Origin: Chaunax sp. Z400
Taxonomy: Eukaryota; Chordata; Actinopteri; Lophiiformes; Chaunacidae
Assembly (NCBI GenBank): GCA_037577475.1
Contig: CM075187.1
Location: 3,635,546 to 3,699,545 of the forward strand
DNA length: 64,000 nucleotides
Reading direction: 5' to 3'
Made by a program: the position numbers and the translations under genes. Under the pieces are notes generated by a model. It made no database searches. It had not been told where the DNA came from and was given only the letters and a program-made list of their open reading frames with translations. This document shows positions 15,342-28,190 of this stretch, one piece after another; the first letter of the stretch is position 1, and every line of letters starts with the position of its first letter.

Positions 15342-18300
15342 TGGAGGAGGGGAGGAGGTGAGAGCATCACTTATTATCCACCCCAAACCTTTGTCTGAGA
15401 GATCAAAAGGACCTTTGGGTGTCCCTCTCCCTGCCTTGCCTGTTTGTCTTACCTGTGACTCTGGAGAGTCGACTTGAACCCCAAACAGCAGGAAGAGGAC
15501 CCGGTGGAAGGAGGGAGGGTGTTGAAGTGTGGGATGCATTTGTTCCTGTGGGAGGGTGGGTGATCAGGAGTGTGTCTGTGAAAACACAATCATCTCATCT
15601 GTTACCCAAAAGTTTCATCATTTTATGTACTTTTTTTCCTCACTGGTTTGAAATGGGCGGAGCTTCATTGAAACAAAAAGGTGATGTCACATACTTTGCT
15701 GCACCAATCAGAGTTTGGCAGTGGATGAATCAAAATGTTAAGTCACTTGTGGGGTTGCATGTTAATGTTGACAGGACTGTCAGTCAGTTCTGGTCAAACC
15801 ACATTCACACAGTCCTGTTAGCCCAGTCTGTAGATTCTGCTGCTATAAGTAGCAGGGGATTATGGGAGATGTTGTCCTCAGGGTTAAACAACCACCAGAT
15901 GAAAATCTACCTGAAGTGACTCTGGAAGAAATGTTCACAGATTAAATAACGTTTTAAAGTTTAATTTTTTATTATTTTTATTTCATAATTTTTTATTCAT
16001 TTTTTTTTACAGTTATTATGATGAAGTTTTCTTCCTCGTTGTTTCTCATACTTAATTTTACACTTTGGTATTAAATAAGTGGCATCGATCTGCATTTTAC
16101 AAACTTTTTATGGACACTCGTTCCAGTTTCCGTAACAAACCCAGTGTTTCTCTGGAAGGAAAATGAACATGAGTGGACAGGTGGGACTTTAAGCACAGGA
16201 TTGACAGCTTTGAGATGAGAAACTGTCCCGTGGATTAACGTTGTACTGTTAATAACATAAAGAGTCTGTGGTCTGAGTATGAACCCAGCACCAGTCTCTC
16301 AATACTTACCCCGTCCCATAAGGCCATGTTTCTCTGCTTGTTTACAGTCTACAACTACTAAATACTCAGATCCTTCAATGAAAACTATTTTCCTGTCCTG
16401 TAAACTTCAATCTTATATGATGTGCAATGTGAAATGCTCATTATGCAAAGATTGAGATATAAAAACCATGACCACAACAAAAACAATATTGTTTGTATAC
16501 GTATCTTTAAATTGGAGTTTAAAGGAACAGTTCACCTTTATCTTAGAACTTCACATCTAAGGATTAATTTTAAAAAATGCAGATTAACTCATAAGGAAAA
16601 TAATTCTTGATTGCAGTCCCTATTAAAGTGGAGTAAAAGCATTTTGTTTTCAGGTTTACCATCATTTCTTGTGATCTTCTTGCTGGTTGTGCTTCTAGAT
16701 GTAGTAAAAATACATCTTTTCATGCATTCACTCCACATTTCTCCTCATACCCCTTCCCCTTTCTTTAAATCTGCACCGATTGTGACCCACAGACCTTAGA
16801 AACGGAGCCCAAACACTGCAAATCTTATCAATAAGGTCTCACAAATAGCATGCCATTACATGTCTAATCATGCCTCACAAAAGTGGCCACTTGAGTATCC
16901 AATACACAGCCTCCCTCGTCTGTAAACTGCTACGTCTGCTCAAGAATCACCATTAAAATCAGCTTGTTTCGCTCTCGTTCAACCTGGAAGTGGCCTCTTG
17001 CTGTAATTGTCCAGAGTTTGAGAACAATGGTCAGCATTAACATGAGATCAGTGTTTTCATGGTAATCCTGTTGCAGCACATTTAAAGATGTGATTAGCAA
17101 GTCATGGATCTCCCTCCATCACCGCCTCCCTGTCATTGTTATTCACTGTTGTTCAGGGTCATGTCCACTCCAATCAGAACTTGCTAGACTAGACTGGCTG
17201 AGATTTCAGTCAGCTGTGAAAATATATGAGGATAACAGACTAAACTTCTAACACATGTGGTGCACGTGTGGAAATCTATCCATGCATCTATCTAGGCCTA
17301 ATATTTGAAGGAAAACCCACTCATGCACAGTGCATAGCAATGAGCCCTGCTGCTGGTGGATATCGTTAGGCCAGAGATGCTGCTTCCGAGGCGGTTTGGC
17401 CAGATCTGAATGTGCTGGGCTCTCGTCCCCTCCGGATATGGTTGCCCAGGGCTCATCGTCCCTTAGACACAAAGGTCCTCTTCACATCCTTCTCTATCCC
17501 GTCCATTGTGAAGAGTCTGCCTCGAGGCGTGCGGCTCCCGTGGCCGCTGCAGGGCTAAATGCATCTCCTGTCACTGGATGGTCCCAGTGCCAGTTCAGCT
17601 GGAAGCACTCAGGTGTCAGCCTAGTACTCCATAAGCACAAGTCATACCTGTACCGTAGGAGGCAACAGAACAATTTGTGAGTTTTGAAAATGTTGTTATT
17701 GTGTATTTTTAAACCTTTAACCCCTTTTGAGCCTCATCAATAGCTAGAGAAATGACATCATATGCAAGAAAGAAATGGATAGATAACCACAAATATAAAA
17801 GTTTAGTTTGTCTGTATCAGTAGGTGAGCTTTACACTTGTCAGATTTTTTATAAATCCCCTAAACACATGTATTAAGGCATCCCTAAATGAGTGTCTGAC
17901 ATGGTTTTAGCATTAAAGATAAAGTTATTACCACATCTGATCAAATAAAATGCAAATTGCATCTATTCCTTCTTCCTTATTAAATATTCCAGAATATATG
18001 AATATATTTCAATTTTAACTGCTGGACACAAGATGTCTCCTCCTTTACTGTAAAGTCTCCACATCCCACTGGCGTATGCTAAATACTCGATCAGGATTGG
18101 CTTCCACTAGTTGTGATGTCACAAATCATGCTTGCAGGCCTTACAATCAGATTTATTATGAACACAGAGAAAACTGACACTATTAGCAATGAATGCGGAC
18201 ACAGCCTCTGCACATGCATCGTTCTACACAGTGAAGAACTCAAACACTCCAAACACACAAACACAAAAAATGGCCTGTTTTCTAAATGAGTGTTGCATTA

Positions 18301-19754
18301 GTTGAATCACACTTCGTGTCTCCACTGCAGCTACAACCATCCTTCAGTTATAAAAGTGCTTCACCTGATGGGATCATTGTGGACACATATACACGCACTG
18401 CTGCCATCTGTCGGTCAGATTCATAATTACAATTACATGTAATAAATTATTATGAAAGGTTTGTTTCACACTTGTTTATTGGGCAACAACATTATTGTTA
18501 CACTCATGAAAGCTGTGTTCATTTCTCCTCTATATAAACAGTGACAGTGTAAGGAAGGCATAATAGCAACATCCTGGAAATGATGCAGCTAAATGGAATT
18601 CAGCCTGCAGTCAGGTATTAATTAGTCACGCCTGTGTGTTTACAACATGGTGGTTTATGGCTTTGACCAGCAGTGAAGTGTCTGTTGCTTTCACTAAAAG
18701 ACTAGCTGTGTATTCCCTACATTTATTCACAATATTTATGTGGACGTATTTTTGTAATATTTGACTATTTTAGAAACAATTCTGCTGACAGTTTATGTCT
18801 CTGCATTAACACGGCCTTAAAATTATCCGCTCTATTTTCTCATTGATAAATTTCATTTGTTCAGTCTTTTCCATACAGATGTAACATACTGCACTACGGC
18901 CTCAGTTATATGTAACATTAGTCAAGAAAAGGTAGTTAAAATTCGTTTGTTAGAAAGTTGTGGTGGAATACTGACGTCCTGAATGACGTCTCATGACCTC
19001 TTTGTGTGCAATGCTGCATGTGAGTCTCTCTCTGTGCTCCTTATGTCAGTTTGGCAGCCTGGTAAGAAACTTATTTCTATTAGCTACAACTAAACAGTAC
19101 ATGAGAATATGTTTCTGCACTGCACAACTTTACAGCTTGATGTGAGGTTTTGTTTTAAAGCAGGACACAAAATGACAACTGACGTAAACGTTACCATTAA
19201 ATCATGGTTCTGAACATTGTTAACGTAAAGGCTATGCATGATGCATTCATGTGGTGTCGGTATTTTGTATACAACACCATGTTTATGATATAGTTTTAGC
19301 TTTTAACTGTGCAAATAGAGTGAACTACATTATTTAGAAAAGTTATTTATTAACATTAATCCTGATAACAAGTCAGTTTAAGCAACATTTGAGTGGTTTT
19401 ATGGCATGAACTGGTGCAGCAGAACCTGGATTTTGTGTTGCTCTTTTTTTGAGTGCTGACCCTCAATCAAACTTGTCTGAAGCGTTAAATAATGGCACAG
19501 AAATGTATTGATTCTACTGAAGTGAATAGGAAACCATTTCTCAAACTATCACAAGAGGCTTTATTTATTTTTATTTTTTAATTATTCTATTAATTTAGCC
19601 ATTTAATTGCAGTTTTCAAACTTTTATTTCTACCAAAAGCTAGCAGTACAACAGCCCCCTCAGCAAGTCATAAACTACAGCATAATGACATTAGAAATCT
19701 AACATTATAAATGAGAATTTGCATAAATGATGAGGATTTCCTTCCCGGGTCGAG
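15342..19754. other. Intergenic sequence, nothing firmly recognised
   Basis: No gene is supported. A 166-codon frame at 15419-15919 and overlapping opposite-strand frames at 17248-17680 have no family resemblance or splice context. Near 16523 there is a short match (taaaggaacagttcacc) to the terminal inverted repeat of the element at 1378-2441. TTTATT near 19560 could be the polyadenylation signal of the minus-strand gene that follows. Confidence 0.5.
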
Positions 19755-20846
19755 TCAGTTCCCTGTTTTTGCTATGCCCCAGATGGTTCTTTTGCCCTGA
19801 TGCAGTTGGGGGTAAGCAGGGGGGAGCAGCGGCTTGCAGCTCTTGCACTGCTTGCTGTACGGTGGTGGGAACGTTGGATCTCTCAGCAGAAGTTTGGAGC
19901 TTCCGCCCTTCGAGGAGCTCAGAGTCTCTGATTTGGCGCGCTGACCAGTGATAACAGGGGCACACGTCTTGGGGTTTATGGTGGTCATGGTGCGAGTCAG
20001 GACCCTTCCTCTTCTGGCAGCCAGTGAAGGAGGTGCTGTAGGTTTCTGTTTCTTGTCTGAGCCTTTGCTCTCTTGTTGCTCTTTGGAATGAGGCTGTACT
20101 AGATTGTTGCAGCTCTGCATCTTAAACTCAAAGTCTTTCAAAGCCTGGTCGGTGTAGGCCTGCATTTCTGCACGAACCCGAAAAACCTTCAGGCCAAACT
20201 CATCCCTTAAGTCCTTGTTACTGGCCTCAAGCTTTTCTTCAAAAATTGCACACAACTCCTCTCGATCCATCTCAATTTTGCTCTCATCTGTCAACAACTC
20301 TGCTTGTTTCTCCTCCTCACCCTCCACCTGTGCAATCTTCATTTCTCTGATTTTTTGTATCAGCTCCAGTATGCTGCTCTTTGGGGCCTGCATACCTGCT
20401 TCTGATCTGATCTGCTTACGTACCTGTTGCAAAACTGACTGCATCTTAGCTTGTGTGAGACTTTCTGCAGCGATGCTGTCCTCTGAACCTTCCTCATCTG
20501 GAGACACACTCTGCCCCTCTGCTGCAGCAGCGTCGTCCTGCTGCTCCTGATGTTCATCATAAACCTGTGCTGTCTTTATTTCGTTGTCTTTTAATGCTTG
20601 TATCAGCTCCAGTATGCTGATCTTCGAGGCCTGCGTGCCCTCCTGTGATCTGATCTGTCTACGTACCTGTCGTAGAACAGACTGCATCTTCGGTTGCGTC
20701 TCTTTCTCTGCAGCGATGCTGCCCTCTGAACTTCCCTCATCCAGACTGACAGACGGGCTCTGCTCCTCTGCTGCAGCAGTGCCATCCTGCTGCTCCTCTG
20801 CTTCACCGGTCACCAGTATTTGTGGATTTGCTGCAGATTCACTCAT
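19755..20846 (-). CDS. Unidentified single-exon acidic coiled-coil protein with internal duplication
   Basis: A 363-residue ORF with ATG at 20846 and TGA at 19755. I do not recognise the family. Residues ~18-95 and ~101-174 are a clear internal duplication: each has an acidic Glu/Gln/Ser segment, then a KMQSVL.QVR.QIRS motif, then SILELIQ. Residues ~185-245 are charged and helical (EELCAIFEEKLEAS, EMQAYTDQALKDFE), likely a coiled coil. The last ~100 residues are basic and Ser/Pro-rich (SLAARRGRVLTRTMTT) with a CKSC pair and a PLLPPAYPQL stretch. The length, the lack of stops and the duplication in one frame argue for a real protein. Having no introns among intron-rich neighbours suggests a retrocopy or a naturally single-exon gene. 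No function is assigned. Confidence 0.7.
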   Translation of the reverse strand: MSESAANPQILVTGEAEEQQDGTAAAEEQSPSVSLDEGSSEGSIAAEKETQPKMQSVLRQVRRQIRSQEGTQASKISILELIQALKDNEIKTAQVYDEHQEQQDDAAAAEGQSVSPDEEGSEDSIAAESLTQAKMQSVLQQVRKQIRSEAGMQAPKSSILELIQKIREMKIAQVEGEEEKQAELLTDESKIEMDREELCAIFEEKLEASNKDLRDEFGLKVFRVRAEMQAYTDQALKDFEFKMQSCNNLVQPHSKEQQESKGSDKKQKPTAPPSLAARRGRVLTRTMTTINPKTCAPVITGQRAKSETLSSSKGGSSKLLLRDPTFPPPYSKQCKSCKPLLPPAYPQLHQGKRTIWGIAKTGN

Positions 20847-22680
20847 TTTTTATGTCTTGTCTTGACAGTTCTTTTGCTCCACTGAACTGACTAAAATTAT
20901 GTGAGGAGTGCTAGCGTTGGGAAGGATTCACTGAGGTGTTAGTCCTTAGAGAGAGTGAATACCAAGGGATTCAGGCTTGGTGTGATATGATGTATGAGCA
21001 ACAACAGCATTGCAAGCCAGTAAAAATATTAAATCAGAATCACGATTTGAACTATAGATGAGACATTTAAAAGTCTGGGCTGAGTTCTTCAGCTCTGTTA
21101 AAGCAGAGATCACCTCCAAACACCTCCCATATCCCACGACTATACGGTCTGTCAGCTGTAGTTATGTGAAGCAGCTGATTTTATTATTACCGTGTTCTTC
21201 TGTCTGCATGTGTGCAGCTGCAGCCAATGACAACAGTGAAGCTCCAGGTAGCAGCATGAAAAACAAAGATCTCCAGAGACAGTAGGAGTGGGAGCGCTCA
21301 GCGGCGGCCTTCAAAGTCTCATGTATAGGTGCAACACATAACTAACCCTCCAGAGGTGGTGTATCAACATGTTTGTATCATGAATAGTGGCAACACTATA
21401 CAATACACAACAATGTGAGTAGGCCGTAACGGGGGAACGAGTAGCTCTGAATCGAGGTCTGTATATTAGATGATTTGAGTTACTAGAGAAATAAAGGATT
21501 CAGCATATTGAATGTTTTCTGTGAGAGTGAGTCATGATTAACTTAATGAGTTGTTCTTTGCTTTTAAGAACTCGTTTAATGAAAGTAAAGTGAAGGCAGT
21601 CTTGTTTGTTTACTTTTACAGGAACAGGTCTGGAGGAAAGTTAGGAGAAGTTTTCTAGAGAGAGAAGAGCATTGAGCATTGCATCTCCTCAACAACTGAA
21701 GAAGATGGGGACGAGCTCAGTTTCCCCATTGTGACACTGCGTCCAAAAACCAACAGTCCCATGATAGTCTGACCCTCCTGGACCATGAAAACCTGCCCCT
21801 AGAATCTGGATCACATTGGTATCATTATTAGTTTGATAGTTATTCTAGAATATTTCACTCATGGCGGTTTTCTTCAGAACTTTTGATGATAAATTTGACG
21901 CCAAACTGAATCAGCACAGTTTCAGCTACAATCTGATCTCAGTTCAGTCTGTATCATTATTATTATTTGTTATCTCACAGTAGTGAAGTTTACATGAGGC
22001 CTATGAATCTAAATATTCTGGATCACACAGAATTATACAGCAGCTTCAGTTCCCCTTGATAAATGTTTAACTCTTTAACTGGAATAATCACAATTATTGG
22101 AATACTATTAGTGCAGGGTGATTGACGGCTCATTTTCTGTGAGCCAATAAGAGTCCAGCATTAGAGAGCCTCCTCTCACCTCTAAACACTAACATATGGA
22201 CTTCATCTGCAGCAGCTGTAAGTCTTAAACCTGTCTGTGCAAACAGTGTGTTTCTATGTTCCCTTGAAGAAAAGGTTTGGAGTCATTCAATACAAAAATA
22301 TGGTTATGTATGATTCGTTATGAAGCAGGGAAGCCAAGAAGAATAACTGGTCATGTAGGTTTGTTTTTTTTAATTGCAAAATACAATTTATCCACCAGCT
22401 CAGGCAGATTAACAATAAGCATCATAGTCAGTAAGGTCACACAGGTAGTGAATAAGGTAATAATGACGTCTCATACCTGAGATAGCTACATTATGCTGGA
22501 ATGCTTTCCCCATTCTAATTATTGTATAAGAGCCAAAGTACAGCGATCAGTCACTCCGCCTCCTCCTCACCCCTGGGTGTGGTTCTTGAAACGTCCCTCT
22601 CAAATTTTAAAATCACATGTTCAGAGTAGAGCAGAGCAGAATTTCATTCTAGACCATCACGGCAGGTCACTGGGAGCAAC
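20847..22680. other. Intergenic region between the coiled-coil ORF and hpd copy 1
   Basis: Divergent upstream sequence shared by a minus-strand and a plus-strand gene. A short piece near 21680-21750 resembles the internal part of the 1378-2441 element. Bases ~22555-22680 form the hpd proximal leader and are duplicated at ~30230-30341. Confidence 0.5.
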
Positions 22681-25600
22681 ATGGTGAGTTACCATTCACT
22701 GTTAAGTCGATTTCTATTATTACCTGTGACAAAGACCCTGCCTGTTTACAGGGAAATAACTTTTATCAATATAATGATGTTAATTCTTTAATTATAGACA
22801 ACCTACACAGATAAAGGTGAAAAGGTAGGTGACATAATCTTAATTCTTTTCTTAAAAAATTTTACATTTTTTCCAAGCGAAAAAGTCAAATATTGATGGT
22901 TATGTTTGTTAAACGTAAGGATTTGCTCTGTTTCTGTGTGATTTATGACAGTAAATGAACATGTTTTTTTTTGTTGGTTGGACAAAAGAAGCATTTAGAA
23001 GATGTCAGTTTGGATTCTGGGAACAATTTGTTTGACAGTTTTTTGAGACAATTCCATTAATCGTGACAATAATCAACAGAACATTTCTTGGCAATGTTTA
23101 TTGTGTCTTTGTTTGGAAACTATTTCCTGGTTGTTCCAGTTTTAATGACAATGACATTGGCAGAGGAAGGCATTTCTTAATGTTATTAAGCAAATGCAAA
23201 ACCTCACTTAAACCAGCGATGAATCTAATATTTGTAATTGTAAAGAAAAGTCCAGATTGTCTTTCCCTTTAGAAACGTGAGCATGACCTTAAAAACAAAT
23301 CTCCCATCAGTGACTTAAAATCTTACATGTTGATTCATTTCGCTACAACAAACTTTATTTAATCTTTGATTCATCTTAAACTCAGATAAAACCAAACACA
23401 TGCTGTTCTCTGGAAAACAGTTCCTCTAAAATGAATATTACTAGTTATTGGTATTATTGATTGTTTTATTTATTTGCACTTCTTAGCAAACTACCTGTGT
23501 ATCTTCCACATCTCTTGAACTGTAGATCAGGTCAGACTTGACTATCTGCTCCTTGAAAATCAACCTATTAATTCAGGGGGGTTTAAATATTATGGTGCAA
23601 ACAATTTGCAGGCATGCAACATTAGTTCTGGTCCCTTTTGTACAATTTAAGAACTTTTCAACTGGCTTGGAGGAGTGTGAATGTAGATGTTCTCTTTTAT
23701 TCTTTATGACTTATTGTACTGTATATGTACCATGTATTTATTGCATATACCTGTATGACATCATTATATTTGTATATGTATATATTGTACATGTATTTTA
23801 ATCTGACAACCTTGAAAACAGTGCTTACTTACAATAAATAAATGTTTGGTGACGATGATTAAACTGTTATTTCTTCTTCGTCTTCAGCATGAGCGGAGCG
23901 GTATCCTCTGCTTCGATCACCTAACATTCTGGGTTGGAAATGCAAAACAGGTAATTTAACTCGGGACACCTCCACTTGTTTTTTTTCTAACCACATTTTC
24001 TCACAGATGGAGGGATGGACTGCACACACACAAACACTATTGGTTCTCCTGATAGAGGGGACATTTAAAACCCCAGACCACACACTAATTTTCACACTAA
24101 GACAAGCCTCACTGGTCACCAGGAGATGGTGCTATCAGCCAAATTGTTATCATGTCCAATTTCACTGCATTTAACCCCAATAAGACATTTCTCAGTGACT
24201 TTCTGTTGTCTTCTACAGGCTGCATCATTTTACTGCAACAAGTTGGGATTCGAGCCTTTGGCTTATCAGGGTTTGGAGACAGGCAGTCGAGGAGTGGTGT
24301 CCCATGTAGTCAGACAAGGAAAGGTGCGCACAAATGAAAACCAGTTTTGACAGCAGAACATTTCATTTAGTGCAACAAAACAACAAACACTGTCATTTTC
24401 TATTTAACAGAAATCAGTTTACTTACTGTTTTCAATAAATAACTTGATTAGACTCATATGGTAGCTTTATAAAGAGCAGATTTAATAATGTGTTTGTGTT
24501 TCACAGATCATGTTCGTGTTCTCTTCTGCCCTCAATCCTGGAAACAAAGGTAGAGCTCAGATCAGGAGCTGTGTTCTCAACAGGCTCACTGATAAAGCAC
24601 TTATTTGTGTTTTGACACACGTCACTAAAGAAAATAGGACACTATCTCTTACTACTTTGTTTGTATTTTATATTATTTGTATTTTATTATACATTTAAAT
24701 ACCTTGATTGGTCTGCTGGCAGAACAGTAATTTCAGTAATTTTACCATTATCATCCATAAAACATCTGACAAAGAATTATGGAAAAATGCCTTATCGTGA
24801 CTTTTGATTTTTTTCAAACATGGCTAAAACAAATTAGTCTAATGTTCAAAAATATATTTAAATCATAATTGTATTCACTTAAAACATTAAAGATCATACT
24901 AAACACAATAAAATTAACATAATAGTTGACTCTGAGTGGCTAAATAAAACGTCTCATCTTTTCCCAGAGATGGGGGATCATCTAGTCAAGCATGGAGATG
25001 GAGTGAAGGATATTGCATTTACAGTGCAGGACTGTGACTTCCTTGTGCAGGTAAATAGGACAGGATTTAATTTAGAGCCTCACTCTTCACTTTTAAGGTT
25101 GGTAAAAAGCTAATTTTGCTCAGATAATGCCTTTACTGCACATCCTCCACAGAGAGCCAGAGAAAGAGGAGCAGTTATTGTAAAGGAGCCCTACACCCTG
25201 GAGGACAAGCAGGGAAAAGTCAGGCTAGCTGTGCTTCAAACGGTGAGAGAAGACAATGGAATCTCATGAAATTCAAATTTACGTCACTATTCTGATGAAA
25301 TAAGTAGGATTGTAATGCTTCCTTTTGTTTGCTGCAGTTTGGTGACACCACACACACATTTGTGGAGAGGACAGGATACGGTGGGTTGTTTCTGCCAGGT
25401 TTCCACCCTCCTCCGTTCAAGGACCCTACATTGGACAAACTGTGAGTGAACATATTTGAATGTTTATATCACATTCAAGTAAGAATGACAGCTAATGTAC
25501 GATATTTTGGGGTGTTTTATTCTACTCTTCCATGCAGACCTAGTGGGAAACTGGACTTCATCGATCACGTTGTGGGAAACCAACCGGATGATGAGATGGT

Positions 25601-27585
25601 TTCTGTGGTGGACTGGTAATGAACTCAACTAGTTCTTGTAGAGATTTAAGAAACATGCAGTGAAAACAACATCCTGTATTTGTGTTATGATGTGATTTAC
25701 AAGTGAAGAAGAGGAGGCATCTGATTTTTGCATAACTTTTAAGAGTTGTTGATCAGCATGACTTAGCATTTTCTTCAGCCGGTCTCCAGGGGTTCTACAC
25801 ATCTGGATCTTGTTGTCACACCATAACATGCATGAAAAGGTGGGAAAAGGCAGCTCTCCAAACGAGCTCATTGGTTGATTCTGGAAAGAGGTCATAACAC
25901 ACAGGATGGAGGAAGGACCTCATGGAGCCAGACCATAACCCAAAAAGTCACTTATTCATGCATCAGTCTTGGTCATGTAAACGTGGTTGGCTGGCAGTCA
26001 ACCAGTTAAAAACCCAAACATTTAAAGTGATTTAAAGTGATTTATCTACTTACCTCCATGCAGATGAAAAGTCGAGTGAAGTTTCTTCGTGCACAAAACA
26101 TGTTCCTTTAAAATTAAAGAGGCATTTCATGTTCAGAGCTGTTGCTCTTTATCTCTGTTCAGGTATAAAAGAAACCTTCTCTTTCACCGCTTTTGGTCAG
26201 TGGATGATAGTCAGATACACACAGAGTTCAGCGCCCTGCGCTCCATTGTTGTGTCAAACTACGAGGAGACGGTGAAGCTGCCCATCAATGAGCCTGCAGC
26301 AGGGAAGAGAAAATCTCAGATTCAGGTCTGTTCTTTTACAAATATGTGGACTGGAAATTGTAGTTTTGATTTAATAACAGGTTCCCTTCCCCATATTCTC
26401 TCTTAACAGGAGTATGTGGACTATTATGGAGGTCCAGGAGTGCAGCATATAGCCATGAACACATCAGATATCATCACTGCAGTAAGTCTGTACAGCACGT
26501 TCTATGTGGACCTATCCTAAAAGCAGCAACAGCAATGCTCTGATGACTGTGTTATTTGCAGATTCGTAACCTAAAGGAGCGTGGGATGGAGTTTATGTCT
26601 GTGCCAGACAGTTACTACGACCAGCTGAGGGAGACGCTGAAACACTCAAAGCTTAAAATCTCAGAGGACCTGAATGCTCTGCAGGTCAGAAATAAGATCA
26701 TATTCTAACAGATTTGGAGGGTTTGTTTAGTCAGAAACTCATGTTTGGTCAAAGGATTTAATAATAAATAAAAATCCAATGATAACTGATTACATACTAT
26801 TCTCAGTTTTTACATATCCTCTTAGATTCACCTTCTTAAGGGGCTTATAAACAATATAATAAGTATTTTAAAACAAAATTTAAAGCTCCAATTTGTCCTA
26901 TGATTAATAGCCCTGCCAATCACATCACATCAGAATGAAACCAAACAAATATGATATAGTCTCCAGACTTTATACTTTAAGTCCTCAAAAATAAATTTTA
27001 TGTCCAAAAGTAGACCTCATGCAAAAGAAAACGATGTAAATTCATAAACTCTCATCAAACAGTTTGAAATAAAAGGTCCTGCCTCTTACTGGGTAAACAG
27101 CCAATCATTATATATGATAAATGGGTGGTACTTGGGGTGGCCAATCAGATTTCAGGCCCCTCTTCTAGACACACCCCTGGTAATGAGTGCAAAACAAATC
27201 ACTTTCACATCTTAATGTATAAATGAATTAGAATGGACACTTGTTGTCTTGTGATGTTACTCATATCAAGGAGCTGAAGATCTTGTTGGACCACGACGAC
27301 AATGGCTACTTACTTCAGATCTTCACCAAGACTGTTCAGGATCGGCCCACTGTGTTCCTGGAAATCATCCAGAGGCATAACCACCAGGTGAAGCCACCAC
27401 TGATAACTTTACAAGAGGAAATATATGAGATTATTATTAATCTACTAATTTTAATTTACATAATATACCCACAGGGCTTTGGTGCAGGAAACTTCAAGTC
27501 TCTTTTTGAGGCCATCGAAGTGGACCAGCAAGCTCGAGGAAATCTGACCGTCGTGACACCAAATGGAGTTTCAGAGAACGTGTGA
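22681..27585 (+). CDS. hpd: 4-hydroxyphenylpyruvate dioxygenase, copy 1 (intact)
   Basis: Fe(II) enzyme converting 4-hydroxyphenylpyruvate to homogentisate in tyrosine catabolism, cytosolic and mainly hepatic. Fourteen exons: 22681-22683, 22798-22824, 23888-23950, 24219-24323, 24507-24549, 24968-25050, 25153-25242, 25338-25441, 25538-25615, 26163-26325, 26410-26481, 26562-26684, 27271-27387, 27475-27585. They sum to 393 codons plus TGA, exactly the human length, and every junction is in phase with GT-AG ends. The iron ligands fall at His183 (FIDHVVGNQPD), His266 (GVQHIAM) and Glu349 (FLEIIQR). The C-terminal gate GFGAGNF is intact. The ATG alone forms the coding part of exon 1. Departures from the mammalian sequence are Gly56 in place of Glu (GSRGVV) and Thr339 in place of Pro (FTKTVQDRP). 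Only this copy of the pair has all splice sites intact. Confidence 0.96.
23385..23850 (+). mobile_element. Decayed LINE fragment in hpd copy 1 intron 2
   Basis: The phrase near 23385-23430 reads LNSDKTKHMLFSGK, typical of the end of the reverse-transcriptase region of fish L2/CR1/Rex-type LINEs. It is followed by a decayed tail ending in 'acaataaataaatg'. The matching sequence in copy 2 lies at 30703-31250, so it entered before the tandem duplication. Confidence 0.6.
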
Positions 27586-27935
27586 TTCTAGCGATATAAA
27601 TGCTTTACAGTGTTAGTGTAACTATCAATTTACTAAGCAGAGACACTGTTTGCTTTTTAAGAATTTACATGCTTTGTCAATGCATTAATACTTTGAGTTT
27701 AAAATGAATTATACTACAATCTTGTATCTCAATGTGATTTTACTGCCTAAATAAAGGATGAATAAAATAAAAATAATAATTAACACAGCATGTTTTTAAA
27801 ATATGTTTTGTTTTTTGGGCATGTTTTACTACATTCTTTTAAAGGTATGTGTTGAAAAGCACTTCTCAAAGGTACATCTCAACTTAACATTCACAATAAA
27901 ACACTTTCACATAATCCTTTACATTTTTATATAAG
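27586..27935 (+). other. hpd copy 1 3' UTR and duplicated downstream flank
   Basis: AATAAA at about 27750 (tgcctaaataaagg) is the likely polyadenylation signal. The sequence to about 27935 is repeated after copy 2 up to about 36770, which marks the right edge of the duplicated unit. Confidence 0.6.
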
Positions 27936-27958
27936 TGAGAACATACAGGTTCCCACAT

Positions 27959-28015
27959 TTACTCATCTTATTAGATCTTAGTGCTGCATTTGAGACCATT
28001 GACCATCAGATACTA
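27959..28015 (+). mobile_element. Fossil LINE reverse-transcriptase fragment
   Basis: An open stretch reading LLDLSAAFETIDHQIL, the characteristic RT block (LLDLSAAFDTIDH) of L2/CR1-like LINEs. It is only ~19 codons long and is cut off by the next repeat. Confidence 0.75.
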
Positions 28016-28190
28016 CAAACCTGTTTCCAAAAAAGTTGGGACGCTAAAATGTAAACTAAAAAAATGCATTTCCTGGAGAAAATTCGTATTTCAAAATATT
28101 GCAGAAAGGCAAAAGGAATTAGCTGAAAATAATCAAAAAGATTAAATTCATTGCAATTGACTGCTGCCTCAATATCAAACAGATGAAGTG
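28014..28190. mobile_element. Decayed fish DNA-transposon fragment
   Basis: Begins 'acaaacctgtttccaaaa' then 'aagttgggacgctaaaatg', a degraded form of a terminal sequence I recognise as very common in fish genomes. No coding sequence remains. The family name is not assigned. Confidence 0.55.

Noticed and set aside
15419..15919. 166-residue ORF
   Set aside because: No family resemblance, no splice signals in matching phase, composition of intergenic DNA; likely chance.
17248..17680. Overlapping ORFs on both strands in a GC-richer patch
   Set aside because: Neither strand shows a domain or consistent splice sites; the mirrored open frames reflect composition. It could be an isolated conserved element, but I cannot support a gene.
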